64,000 nucleotides of DNA, from contig JAKTNV010000005.1 in NCBI GenBank assembly GCA_022747635.1, forward strand, positions 36,194,336 through 36,258,335. The letters run 5' to 3'. Both the position numbers and the translations under genes were made by a program. The notes under the pieces were generated by a model that was given only the letters and a program-made list of their open reading frames with translations, searched no databases and was not told where the DNA came from. This document shows, in pieces, positions 25,764 through 36,479 of this stretch; position 1 is the stretch's first letter; every line of letters starts with the position of its first letter. This DNA is from Hetaerina americana. Taxonomy: Eukaryota > Arthropoda > Insecta > Odonata > Calopterygidae.

Positions 25764-26260
25764 GATTACCTTATAATTTATCGCAGAAGAAATGACTAGG
25801 AAAATAGAAAAAATAAAATAATAATAGTAATAATAAACATCCAAAACAGAAGATAAAAAATAGATTGTAGACCAGAGTTAATAAGTTAATGTTTAATTTT
25901 AAGGCTTACGATTAGTTAATATTATTCCGTCCTGTTGACGAATAAATGGGCAAAATGTTCCCGCCCTTGAATTTAAGGTAATTTAGTTCTTCTCCTTAAG
26001 TTGCGGCCAATTGCCAACCCACTAGTGGTCTTTCTTTCAATTTCTCCTTCACTAACACTGGAAAGGTACGCGTTCGTCAATTACACTTTCGGATGTCATT
26101 GTATCCCACGTGCCGATTGCACAATCACTGAAGCTGAAGGGATGGACATAGTCGCACCGAAGCAGCGTATTATGACAGGGCAAACGCCCAGACAAAAGGG
26201 GTTCTGGTCTGGTCTGGACTAGGAGAGTAGCTGAGAGAAGAAGGTGAAAGGTTGGGAACA
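25764..26260. other. Spacer between two RTE copies
   Basis: AT-rich DNA without a recognised feature. A 73-codon frame at 26001-26222 resembles nothing known. Confidence 0.5.
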
Positions 26261-26264
26261 TAGA

Positions 26265-28065
26265 ATAAGGAATAATAAAACAAAAATATTAAAAGAATTA
26301 ATTACGAGAAAGAAGCGAAACTTAATGCGTAAAGCGGAAGAAAATTGGTGTGAGGAGCAGTGCGAGGATGTGAGGGCTCTTACAAAGAGAGAAATGGGCC
26401 TTCTTAGAAGGTGAAAAAATGCCAGGAATTAGAAAAGGAAAATCGTGCAATTCGTTTAGGACACGATGGGGAAAATATTAATTCAGCCAGGATAGATTCA
26501 GATAAGGCGGAGGGAAAAACGCCGAAGAACTTCATGTTAAAGGCAAACTGGAACACTAAAAGGCAAGGTGATATCGATTAGAGCAGTTCAGTTCCAAGCA
26601 TACCTACTTCAGAACGAGATGGAAAGGCATAAAAGGAATGGAGACTGTGGGAATAGATAACATCCTTGCAGAGCTACTTGAGAGTTAGGAAAACTTGGAA
26701 GGAAGAGTTTTTATGGGCTCATTCTTAGTATTTATGAGGAAAGAGACTGGCCTAAAGGCCTCGTAAGATCGATCTATATCCCAAGAAAAGGAAAGGGGGC
26801 AGTGTGAGGAATACGAAACCTAAAGTTTAAGTTCTCCAGCAGAAAACACATTATAAGAATTATCAACAGATGATGAAGAGAGTAAATTGCTGCTACGGAG
26901 ACCGGTTTCGTTTAATTAAGTGAAATGGGCTGATATCTTAGAAGTGGTGACTTCATGACACAATTGAATACAGCACGTAACCAGGACAAATATTGATACT
27001 GATGTGTCAAGGAAAAAGTTTTCGACAGAATACACAAGACGCAGTTAATAGACGTAACGTATTTTAGGAAATACAAGATGGCCGGAGAGAGAGGTAACTC
27101 TTTTTAAATCTAAACGTGTGACATACTGCAAGGACAGGGCTTTCAGCGGGAAAATCAGGGTGAACGGTAGAGAGGGAAATGAGGCAAGGTTTTTCATTAT
27201 CATCCGTGTTTGTTACTTATACGTAGAAGACATGATAAGAGAGTCGTTCGATAGGCTGAAGGTATAAAAGAGAGTATGAAGTGAACTAAGCTTTGCAGAA
27301 GATGAATCTTTATTTTGGTAAGTTGCCATGGGAATAGGATTATTACTGAACTCAATACAGAATCACTGTGGAAGATGCGGGATTAAAATAAATCATCAGA
27401 GGAGAAAGGTGGTGAGAATCTCGAGAAATAGGAAGGCTACGTTTAAATTTGATGATTTAAGGAATAAAAAACAGTAAGTGGAACACTATGCAGGTTGTTA
27501 GACGAAAATAGCAATATTTGTAGTAGAATATTTAGAAAAGAATTGCAAGAGGTGAAGAAGCATGTCCCCAACCACGGAGGTGATGATAGGGATCTCAGAT
27601 AAAGACAATAAAAATACTATCGAAAACTTCGATAAGGAGGTTAGGTTCATATGGCTTCAAAACTCGAGAAAAGAGATAAGCGTAGATTGGAGGGTTTTGA
27701 TATTGGGGGCGTGAAAATTAGCGGAAAAGAAACGGGTGGAAAATAAATTAAGGGGAGAAGTATTACGCAAAGTAAGGGAAGAGAGGCTTTTGTGGTAGAA
27801 TATGAAAGAGGTCAGGAAAAGTTAATGCACTCGGTATTGAGATAATGGGACCATGAAGACTTGGAGGAAAAAGGGTAGAATATTGGATGGAAGTAATGAA
27901 AGGAAGAGACGAGACAATCCCGACGACATGAAGGGATTGATTTATTTCAGCTGTACTTGCAGTGGTTGATACTGCAATGTAGTGTGCAATTATGCTCCCT
28001 ACTAGAAATCCTTACTAACATAGTTTAATCTCTGGTCCCATTAAAAACCTATCTTTAATGATAGC
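26265..28065 (+). mobile_element. Old, diverged RTE-type LINE remnant
   Basis: This 1.8-kb block aligns by landmarks, not by close identity, with the RTE copies. Near 26340-26390 it has the WCEEQCEDV block (copy 1: WKTQCEDM). At about 26645 it has VGIDNILAELLE (copy 1: VGVDNIPAELLK), followed by the counterpart of the LYGLIRSIYEE block. At 27292-27303 it has FAED where the catalytic FADD belongs. Near 27680 it has DKRRLEGFDI (copy 1: DRRRLEAFEM). It ends around 28030-28060 with AAAAACCTATCTTTAATGAT, a mutated form of the family tail. It has many stops and frameshifts. It therefore predates the neighbouring copies, or belongs to a sister subfamily. Confidence 0.75.
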
Positions 28066-28439
28066 GTAATTCTAATATATATACGTGGCTACCCCTATGC
28101 AGTTATAATGGAAATGTGCGAATGAGGGATTGGGCATAGACTAGCTCACAAATGCATGGCAAGACTTATTCGGGGTGGACTTTTTTAAATCAAATGGTGG
28201 TTTTCAAGATAAACTAATTCAAACAATCACTATCAGATGTTAGGCATCGCTTAGGACGGTCATTAACAAGATTTACATCGGTTGAACTTCAGGTTTTTTC
28301 CCCTATCAGTTCCTTCAATTCATCACATTAACTACCTGACTTTATATCATCCAAATAGTCTATTATCTTCCTTCCTCTAGCAACACGCCCTCTCTGTGTA
28401 TTCAATGGTTTCTCGCTCAACTTTGTGGAAGTTCATGTT

Positions 28440-28722
28440 CAATAAATGAAAAGCACAATGTATTTTTCCACTGTTCTTTATTTTGGCACTACTAGTTTCA
28501 ACGCTTAGGCGTCATCACCAGGTAAGGGAGGGCAGACTGAAAGACTGTCTCAGACTGAAAATTTTTCGAAACTCTGGAAATGATTGGAATCCGTTATGTA
28601 CACTTTAATTCATCGTCTGGAAGCTTTAGAAGCGGGTAATTGAGTGTTTTCATGGAATCTTTACGAAACTAGCAGTACCAAAACAAAGAACAGTGGAAAA
28701 ATGTAATGTGTTCTTCATTAAA
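28440..28722. repeat. Fold-back element with hammerhead-like arm (28.5 kb)
   Basis: Inverted arms of about 46 bp at 28454-28499 and 28665-28710 match with a few differences, sharing blocks such as CCACTGTTCTTT and ACTAGTTTC or its variant; weaker matching extends outward to about 28440 and 28722. The interior of about 165 bp carries no gene. The arm ends in the GAAAC box of a hammerhead-like motif (separate entry). Such palindromic termini recall the repeats of Penelope-like retroelements, but no reverse transcriptase of that class is present here. Confidence 0.7.
28485..28522 (-). ncRNA. Hammerhead-ribozyme-like motif, degenerate
   Basis: On the minus strand the order is CTGGTGA (28515-28521; consensus CTGATGA), one extra base, a stem-loop ACGC/GCGT (28501-28504 with 28509-28512), then GAAAC, TAGTA and GTGCC. 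This is the box order of a type I hammerhead with a tiny stem III. Three defects are visible: A to G in the first box, a mismatched base at the stem II foot, and G at the position before cleavage where H is required. Stem I pairing is not evident. Probably an inactive relic; a palindrome of other origin remains possible. Confidence 0.35.
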
Positions 28723-29110
28723 TAATCACCCTATCTGTCTTTCCTCCACTTACTTCTTCTGACTTCGAATGCCACCTATTAAATCCCTCTCCTTTTCACA
28801 TAATACAAAGCCACGTTTACTCTTTCCCTCCGTCAAAAATATTTTATTCAATTCTTTTCCAAAGTCACGCCTCAAAAGTCTCAATCTATGCTCGCTTTCT
28901 TTCCTCAACGACCAGGATACGGATTAATACAGTGCTACGCTCCGTATAAAAGCTCTTACCAATCTTTTCTTTACTACGTTACATTGCGTAGATGCAATCA
29001 AATCCCTTCTTCATGCTTCTTCCGTCAACTAAATTCAGCTCTTAATACTCTCATTCCACCTACGACACCTATTTTGAAAATTTTCCTCATCTCATAACGG
29101 AAAAGAAATA
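28723..29110. other. Spacer between two fold-back elements
   Basis: C/T-rich to AT-rich sequence with one 69-codon frame (28888-29097) of no recognised family. Confidence 0.5.
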
Positions 29111-29254
29111 GTTATTCCACACATATTTTATCAAACACGACCTAGGTTTCGACTTACAAAGTCATCTAAGGATGATGATGACTTAGTCCTCTGATGATGA
29201 CTTCCTCTGAAGTCGAAACCTAGGTCGTGTTTAATAAAAAATATGTGGAATAAC
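29111..29254. repeat. Compact fold-back element with hammerhead-like cores (29.1 kb)
   Basis: Two 45-bp inverted arms at 29111-29155 and 29210-29254 match at nearly all positions, sharing the block AAACACGACCTAGGTTTCGA. The centre (29156-29209) holds runs of GATGATGAT. The right arm contains a complete set of hammerhead-like boxes on the plus strand, and the left arm a mutated set on the minus strand. A transcript through it would fold into a long hairpin. No coding capacity. Confidence 0.8.
29191..29226 (+). ncRNA. Hammerhead-ribozyme-like core, best preserved copy
   Basis: The order is CTGATGA (29191-29197), one extra T, stem II GACTTC/GAAGTC (29199-29204 with 29209-29214, loop CTCT), GAAA (29215-29218), a two-base-pair stem III with loop CTAG, and GTC at 29224-29226, which would be the cleavage site. 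All conserved boxes are intact. Two features argue against autonomous activity: the extra base between the first box and stem II, and lack of convincing stem I pairing between the flanks. Minimal hammerheads with very short stem III are known from Penelope-like elements and retrozymes and tend to act as dimers. Confidence 0.45.
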
Positions 29255-29471
29255 TAAGTAGTTCTCCGATATGAATCGCTTCCACAAAGTGATGCCTCAA
29301 ACCATTCTTTTCATCTCATACTTCTCGCATTGGTATTGTTTAGCATTCTATAATCAGCAATCTATAATCCGCATAACTGTTATATGATCATCTTTAAGCC
29401 TGACTTAAGCACATTGCCGACAATTATATAGTAGTAGTTTTTAGGGGAGGCGACCGACAATTATATAGCTA

Positions 29472-29513
29472 TGGATATATATATACATATATATGTGTGT
29501 GTGTGTGTGTTTA
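29472..29513. repeat. TA/TG microsatellite
   Basis: About 40 bp of TA then TG repeats end two bases before the second long RTE copy, repeating the arrangement at 7019-7216. Confidence 0.9.
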
Positions 29514-29806
29514 TCCCTCCCATGCAATACAACCTTGAGGTGGTGGAAGGGCTTGTGGGTTTTCCTGACCACTAGAGCTGTGCTGGAGGGATTAATGAAA
29601 ATTTCTCCTGGTAGGGTTACCAATACCAAAAAGTTCGAAGTTTAGGAGCCAGGCGAAAGGCATTCCACGCAGCGTCTGTTCCGCAGTGAGGTGGCTGCAA
29701 AGACGTCTGACCCCAGTGGGACCACCATTGTATGATGGTGCCACGTTAAAAACACGATTGTGGAAGGCAACGGGAAACCACCTCAATTATCATTCCCAAG
29801 ATAAAT

Positions 29807-30600
29807 ATGATGGACAATGCACACATTTTGAGTCCTGGAAACTACGGGGCTCGGCCCAATCGGCCGTGTGTCGTGCCCGGCAGCGGGGGAGGCAAGGCTT
29901 CCGTGGTCGTCATCCCACGAAACCCTTGCAAGGGAAAACCGACAGCAGCAGGACAGAAGACGCAGGAGAAGAAGACCAAATTAGTTAGAATAGGAACGTG
30001 GAATGTTAGGACAATGATGAGAACAGGAAAATTGGAGAATATTAAGCGAGAGATGGTAAGGGGAAAAATAGATATTTTAGGTCTATGCGAGGTGAGATGG
30101 AAGGTTAGCGGGGATTACTGGAGTGATCAGTATAGAATAATATACAGCGGCGGGGACGAGAGCCAACGAAGGGTTGCCATAGTATTAAATAAAGAGGTAG
30201 GAAGAAGCGTAGTCAACATAGAACAGGTAACGGATAGATTATTACTAGTACAGATAAAAGCAGAACCGACGAACTTGGTTATTATTCAGGTATACATGCC
30301 ACCGAGCAACCATACGGAGAAAGAGGTCGATAGGATATACGATCAATTAGAGGACATAATCGCGGGTGTTTCTTCAGGGAAACATTTGATAGTGATGGAG
30401 GAATGGAATTCAACGGTAGGCAAAGGAACAGATGGTGATGAAGAGGGAGACTACGGTTTGGGTACAAGGAATGACTGCGGGGAGAAAGCAATTTAATTCT
30501 GCTGGAAACGGTGGTTAGTCATCACCAACACTTGTTTTAGACACTACAAAAGGCATAGGCAGATGCAGACTCTGATCACAATTCAGCTGTTATAAAATTT
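29807..30600 (+). pseudogene. LINE AP-type endonuclease domain, broken (copy 2)
   Basis: The open frame runs from ATGATGGACAAT at 29807 to a stop at 30496, with TWNVRTM, GLCEVRW, QVYMPPSN and HLIVMEEWNSTVGKG in order. The last motif should contain GDWN; here Gly-Asp is replaced by Glu-Glu, removing a catalytic aspartate. Beyond the stop (Glu to TAA relative to copy 1) the domain continues to SDHN at about 30571-30582, where the catalytic histidine is intact, unlike copy 1. A deletion of about 120 bp relative to copy 1 removes the segment between the HHKRR-like block and the ADSDH motif. Confidence 0.85.
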
Positions 30601-30750
30601 AGCGTCCGATTAAAAAAGAAATAACAGAGGCGGCGGATTGGGAAATGGAATTTAGAAGCATTAACTGAAGTGAAAAGGAAGGAGTATCAGCACGCTGTAG
30701 AGAAAATCATGAATGAGGAAAAAGAGCTGAGTTCTTTCGAGAAAAATTGG

Positions 30751-30976
30751 ATATATATATATATATATAAAATATGTATATGTATATATATATTTAATAT
30801 GTATATATATATAAAATATGTATATATATATATAATATGTATATATATATAAAATATGTGTATATATATATAAAATATGTGTATATATATAATATGTATA
30901 TATATATAAAATATGTATATATATATATATAATATGTATATATATATATAAAATATGTATATATATATTTAATATG

Positions 30977-31036
<60 letters not shown>
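30751..31036. repeat. TA-rich tandem tract inside RTE copy 2
   Basis: The tract is 286 bp of imperfect tandem units, TATATATATAAAATATGTA-like with a period near 20, ending in pure TA. It replaces about a dozen bases found at the same point in copy 1 (between the AAAAATGGG and AAAGGGTTATC blocks), so it arose by insertion or expansion within the element after it was copied. Confidence 0.93.
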
Positions 31037-31039
<3 letters not shown>

Positions 31040-32795
31040 AATATCTAAAGCCGCAAATGCAACTATGGGAAATGTTCATGGAAACAGGGCAAGGAAACAA
31101 TGGATAACGGATGAAATGATTAGAAAGGTGGATAAGAGAAGGAAATGGAAGAATGTAAACACAGAGTTATGCCGAAGGAAGTACAAGGAGTTAAATAATA
31201 AATTGAGACGGGTAACAAATAAAGTAAAAGTAGCAGGGTGGATGACGGAGTGCGAGGATATGGAAAGTCTGCAGAGGAAGGGTGAAATTGGTGCACTATA
31301 AAAGAAGGTTAAATCATTATCGGGAAGTATGAAGGGAAGATCTATGTCAACAGTTAGAGATAAGTGATATTTAAGATTATAGTTGAAAAAGAAAATATCC
31401 CAGAGGGATGAAAGAAATACGAAGTGTATGGTAAAGAACCTTGGCCAGCAAGCTTAGGCATAGAAGGAGAATGTGCCGGAGATAAAGACAGTTTAGGTCC
31501 AGGCATACTCGATGATGAGATAGAAGGGGCAATAAGGGAGCTGAAATCGGGCAAGGCCGTGGGTGTAGAAAGCATTCCTATGAAACTACGGATTGGCTTA
31601 GGAAAATGTGGGAGGAAGAGTCTATATGGACTGATTCATAGAATCAATAAGGAAGCAATCTGGCCGGAAGACTTTGTGAGATCAATGTTAGTTCCCATTC
31701 CGACCAAGGTAAAGACTACATCATGAGAGGGCTACAGAACAGTAAGTTTGATTTCCCACGCAGCTGAAGTGGTTCTCAGGATCATCAACAAAAGGATGGA
31801 GAGTAAGAAAAATTAATACTTAGGGGATGTTCAGTTTGGTTTTAGGAAGGGAAGAGGCAAGCACGATACCATTGCAGTAATGAGATCACTAGTCTAGAGG
31901 AATAAAGAATACAATCATGACATATTTACTTGTTTCGTAGCTTCGAAAAGGAGTTTGATAGAATGAATTGGGAAAACTAATGAGAATATTGCAGGAAATT
32001 GAAATAGATTGGAGGGACAGGAGGCTAATCCGCAACCTGTACATGTCTCAGACTGCTCAGGTCCGAGTGGAGAACTTAGAATCCAAATGGGTAGTGTTAG
32101 GAAGAGGTATAAGGCAGGCTTGTCCATTATCGCCGGTGTTGCTCAACGTAGACGTGGAGGAGAACGATTATAGACGCATAGAAAAGAGTGGAGAAAGGTA
32201 TGAAAGTCGGCGGTGAATTCCAGTTGTGAAGTATCAGTTAAATTTGCTCATGACCAAGCTGTAGTTTGTCAGTCAGCCAAGGTGTTGCAAGCATTGCTGA
32301 GTGAGTAGGAAATTCAATGCGAGAGATGCTGGATGAGAATCAATTTAAATAAAACCAAGGTTATGCGATTTTCCAGAGAGGCAAAAGCTAAGCTAAACAT
32401 TAAAATAGGAGGGCAAAAACTAGAGCAGGTGGAACATTTTACGTATCTCGGAAGTGTTTTGGACCAAAATTGTCAAAGTAGTACGGACGTAAGAAGAAGA
32501 ATTGCCCTGGGCAAAGAGGCTTTCACAAGGAGGAGGGAGTTGATGACAGAGGTTGAGCAAGGATGTGAAGAAAACGGTCGCCTAAACTTTGATATGGAGC
32601 GTATTATTGCACGGCGCGGAAACGTGGTCACTGAAGAGGAGGATCGATGTAGATTGGAGGCTTTTGAAATGTGGGTGTTGAGAAGGATGGAGAAAGTGAA
32701 ATGGACCGAAAGGAAATCAAACAAGGAAGGGGGTGAGGAGAGGGGATTGTTGGGAGAAATCATATGGAGGCAGAAAAAATGTATGAAGAATTGAT
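31037..32795 (+). pseudogene. LINE reverse transcriptase and C-terminal region, broken (copy 2)
   Basis: The landmarks are WMTECEDMESLQRKGEIGAL, LDDEIEGAIRELKSGKAVGV (ending about 31570), VFMRK-type spacing to LVPIPTKVKTTS followed by a stop at 31726, VQFGFRKGRG (about 31830), RQACPLSP (about 32114) and FAHD at 32243-32254 in place of FADD. The C-terminal block KTKVMRFSREAK, HFTYLGSVLDQN and LEAFEMWVLRRMEKVKWTE follows. The segment with the YGAETW motif is scrambled by small indels near 32560-32640. The loss of one catalytic Asp and several frameshifts make it non-functional. Confidence 0.88.
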
Positions 32796-33074
32796 TGATC
32801 GGCAATAGGCAGACTGTGTTAGAGGGGAGAATCTTAGGCGAACGAGTAAAGGCAGGAATAGAAAAGGGATTTTGGACGGGAGGAAGGAAGTACACAGGGA
32901 TAAAAAGGGTTTTGTTGCAGCGTAGGATGGTAGGTTGTGTTTTGTTAGGAGAAGCAAAATATTTATTTAGTAGTTGTGGCCATCCAAAACCTACCTTAAC
33001 CACATATATAACTAATTAGTATCCATTCATAGACAAACATATTTAACAGTCTTAGAGTAATAACATTATTTATA

Positions 33075-33190
33075 ACAACCCTAGAATACGAGTTTTTTTT
33101 TCTTCGAGAAAATGCTCGTATTAGTTATTCTTCCTTCGAGAAAATATTCGTATTCTCTTTTCTTTCAATGAGAAAATACTAGTATTTATT
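33075..33190. repeat. Short tandem repeat, three units of about 32 bp
   Basis: Three imperfect units centred on CGAGAAAATRYTCGTATT-like sequence start near 33105, 33138 and 33169. The inverted block GAATACGAG at 33084 pairs with CTCGTATT in the units, so the array can form small hairpins. No homology to a known element was recognised. Confidence 0.6.
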
Positions 33191-36130
33191 TTCACGGTGA
33201 ATAATAAAAAATCAGCTACACTTATTCAATATGTTAATAACCGTCAAAGCAGTCTACTTATTTTATTGTTCCGATCTCAATGAACGCGTGTTTAAATACT
33301 GACTGTCCAATCTATTATTTTCATTTTTTATATTGATTCGCCCAAATGAGCCCAAAATAAGGATTTTTAAGTAAATATATTTTGGTAAGTCCAATTTCAA
33401 ATTATGCATTGAGTAGTTGCGACATACAGAATTAAGCATCAGTGTTCCACCGCTTTTTGCAAGAGCAATGCTAACATAGCGTCTTCCTACTACGAAGGAG
33501 TGTTGAAATACGAACAGTGAAAATCCACTCTACTCTTAGACTGGGGACCAGATTGTTTATTAGAGTTAGCGGCACAAATATCTTTTGAATGCAGTCTGGC
33601 GGATTTGCCTGACAGCATTCCTTTAATGCACTGGAGTAAATATGCACCCTATTGGCGGACGCAAGCTATTTTTATTCCGAACCAATAATTGTTCATTTGA
33701 AGCATTATCGATGTCAATCTAAACACTTTCACCGCAATGTTAAAAAAATATTGTGGGAATCAATGTTAAGTATTGATTCAACACAGTAATTCAGTAATTC
33801 CCAATCGTATTTCCTAAACTCGTCCCACCCAAACCTCATTTTCGCTATTAATGCCAGGATCAATAGGCATTTAATTCAAAATCCCATATAAAATTTAATG
33901 CATAAGCTGGTCTGAATCCGAAAGCCCAAATTTAGAGAAAGGGCTAAAGTAGGGTCTCTGCACGGTTATCTAGAACAATACCGCGCATCTTCAAGTCCGC
34001 CCAATTTTTATAAATGAAGGTTATTTCTATCTTGCCGTGGTACGGTACACTGCACATTTATGTTCTCCAAGAACCCAGGGCAGAGATGAAGAGGGAGATA
34101 TAAGGGGTCAAGCGAGGATGCGACGTTGAGAAATGGGCAAAAAAACTCGATTCTTCTCGGTTCGGATAACGAGGCGTCCGGCTGAACGCATAATGGCGAC
34201 AAATCCCAGGCCGATGAGATTATCCCTTCCAAAGGAAACCGACGAGCCCTGGACACCTCGTCGAAACCTCAAAAGATCGGTGGAAGGTCCCGACGGGTTC
34301 CTTAGAGGAGCTTCGAGGAAGGTGGAGAGAGAAGGCAGGGTTTGCGTATAAAAAGTAGCGTGGCTAAATATTCATAGGGAAGATACGCACTGTGATATTC
34401 GTGATCCTGAGTGCTAAAAGGCAACGTTTGGAGCAGTAATGCTATTAAGTAGCTTCGATAGAGCTACCTATACTATGTATACGCAACTGGTGCCTTAACT
34501 ACTGCCAAAGCAAAATTCCAATAGACATAGCCAATCGACTCCTTAAAAGTTGTTATACTTTCCTGCCACTTGATCGATTCAACAAAAATAATACACAACT
34601 AGCATATATTTCCTTTATTAGCCTTTCTGCTTGTGTAAAATGGTTGGCATGCAATAGGCTTCGTCATTTCGTAGGACCATTCTCTTTTCTAGGAGGCTAA
34701 CGGTAAATGAATTTTCATTATTACAACAGGATTTTAAGAACTTTCTAGTGTAAAATGAAAAAAAGTATCTGATAAAGGCAGTAACGGGTAAAGAATCACT
34801 TTCCGGAACAAAACTTCCACTTAAAATTGCGTCACCAGATTTATTGCGTGACGTAAATAGCACAGATAACTGTTTCCAGCTGAAATTCCAAAAGTATTCA
34901 TAATATTGAAATTTCCCGCACCATTGGAAAATAAATTATACTGAACTACGGCAATTGCTATCGATGTAGAGCTCAACTAGTACTGAATTGGAGAATAATT
35001 AGTATGCATCCGTCGCATAATCAAGCAGAAAGCAGATTCGGTAAAATTTTCTAATCCCAAGAAATATATTAATGACGGAAACCCTCGACCTTGAGAATTT
35101 CTCACCACAAAAAAAGCGTGATTTTCTTTACGGTTGTGTCCTCATGCTGCTGTTTTTTAAGTTCTCAATATGCAGGAGACGATAGAAAATTTCTCATACT
35201 CTTTTAAGAGTCAACACTGTGGATGTAAAAAACCCTTGAAAAGTTAATTGCATCGTTCAGTTATTTATGCATCCAAGCATGTTTCAAGCTCTTAACGTCA
35301 GAACACCGGAAAATATTGATCCATTTATGGCCTGTCGCCGGAGCCAAAGAACGGTTCGGCCGAAAACGAAGAGGTGGTCTTCCCAAAAAATAATGAAAAA
35401 CTTACGGGCAATCATTTAGGCATTCAAATCACCCAATCACGCAACAAGCCATTGCGGCATTGAGCAATTTCCTCACCTCTCACTGATTGGACCGCACCTT
35501 GAAAAACAAAACACCCTCCCCTTCACCCTATATCATCCTCACTCCCGTTCACCTCGAGGTCTCTCTTTTCCTCGCCGACAGAACCTCCCACATGCAATTG
35601 TAAAATATAGAAGGAAACATGGACAGGATTTTTTTTACAGAAGCAGAAAATCTTCAATCTCGTTCCAGACACTTTCATCCAAGGAAAAAAATATTAAATT
35701 TATCTCGGGGAAAGCGTCGTGAGCGACACCGTGACGATTACCTTAGGAATGACGGAAATCATCGAGAGGCGTGTAATTGGCAGTCAATTTCTTCTTCCCA
35801 TCTGAGACCTGCCTGGAATCTCATAATATTTTCTGAGTTCCTTTCAAAGGCGAGACTAACGGCCAATATAGGACTAGAACGTGAGTCAAAACTTTCATCT
35901 TGCCTGCTATTTGAGCTGAACACATTACCAACACATTCGAGGAGAGAGTGAACGTTTATATCCAACGAAAGAAGTTACGCGTATGAGCGAAAAAAATTAT
36001 TTAAAAGATTTATTCCCGGAAAATATTTCATGTAAACCTGCTCTAATCCTTTCTGTGCATGTAAACCCTTCTCTCTGTTCAAAAATATTGCTTAACTTTG
36101 AAAGACGCTTATCATGGAATACGTAGATGT
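33191..36130. other. Intergenic DNA, no gene recognised
   Basis: AT-rich apart from a GC-richer patch at about 34080-34350, where a 72-codon basic frame (34133-34351) starts at ATG and is followed by TATAAAAAG. It has no known domain. A C/T-rich patch lies at about 35510-35590, and a 110-codon frame at 35619-35951 is also unrecognised. Confidence 0.5.
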
Positions 36131-36200
36131 ACCCGCCTCGGTTGGCTCATACGGAACTTACTCGCAGGTTATCGAATATCGGGCCCGATTCACGCTACGG
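36131..36200 (+). repeat. Possible tRNA-derived SINE head
   Basis: TTGGCTCATACGG (about 36141-36153) resembles an internal A box, and GGCCCGATTCACG (from 36182) a B box, at roughly tRNA-like spacing. The sequence does not fold into an obvious full cloverleaf, and no target duplication was found. It could be chance. Confidence 0.25.
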
Positions 36201-36357
36201 ACACGCTTATTACACGTATGTAGCGAAATAACGAATCGGTTTTATTTATAAAGTAACGAACAGTTTGTTTTAGGCAAATGGGCACCTTAAAGCTTATTAC
36301 TATCCATATTTAATGAATATCTAGGTGATAACAACTATGTCAGACGTAGCAATCATA

Positions 36358-36476
36358 CAGGGTTCCGGAAAATAAGTGTACTGAGCTCAGGAAAAAAAAT
36401 TTATTACACTTTTACATATCTTAAGCTAATATTCCTCAAAATAGGACCCTTGTGAGTCGATACACTTGTTGCACTG
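36358..36476 (-). mobile_element. Solo right end of mariner family B
   Basis: About 119 bp match the reverse complement of the right end of the element at 4697-5253: terminal repeat, the poly-A stretch and the C-terminal codons for KCIDSQGSYFEEY. Two bases (GT) are missing from the terminal repeat after CAGGGTTC. The end abuts a TA at 36356-36357, consistent with a genuine element end. Similarity stops near 36476, so the rest was deleted or never inserted. Confidence 0.85.
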
Positions 36477-36479
36477 TAA

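Larger units (their letters stand above)
29515..33000 (+). mobile_element. RTE-type LINE, nearly full length, inactive (copy 2)
   Basis: The element starts with the same leader as copy 1, carries the endonuclease and reverse transcriptase regions in the same order, and ends with the CCTACCTTAACC tail at 33000. Without the internal TA-rich tract (30751-31036) it is slightly shorter than copy 1, partly because about 120 bp of the endonuclease are deleted near 30560. It has multiple stops and frameshifts, and its reverse transcriptase active site reads FAHD. It is preceded by a TA/TG microsatellite and followed by ACATATATAACTAA. Target-site duplications could not be identified. Confidence 0.9.

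Noticed and set aside
34241..34266. GACGAG/CTCGTC stem followed by GAAAC, resembling half a hammerhead
   Set aside because: The first conserved box (CTGATGA) is absent upstream and there is no inverted arm, so this looks like chance.
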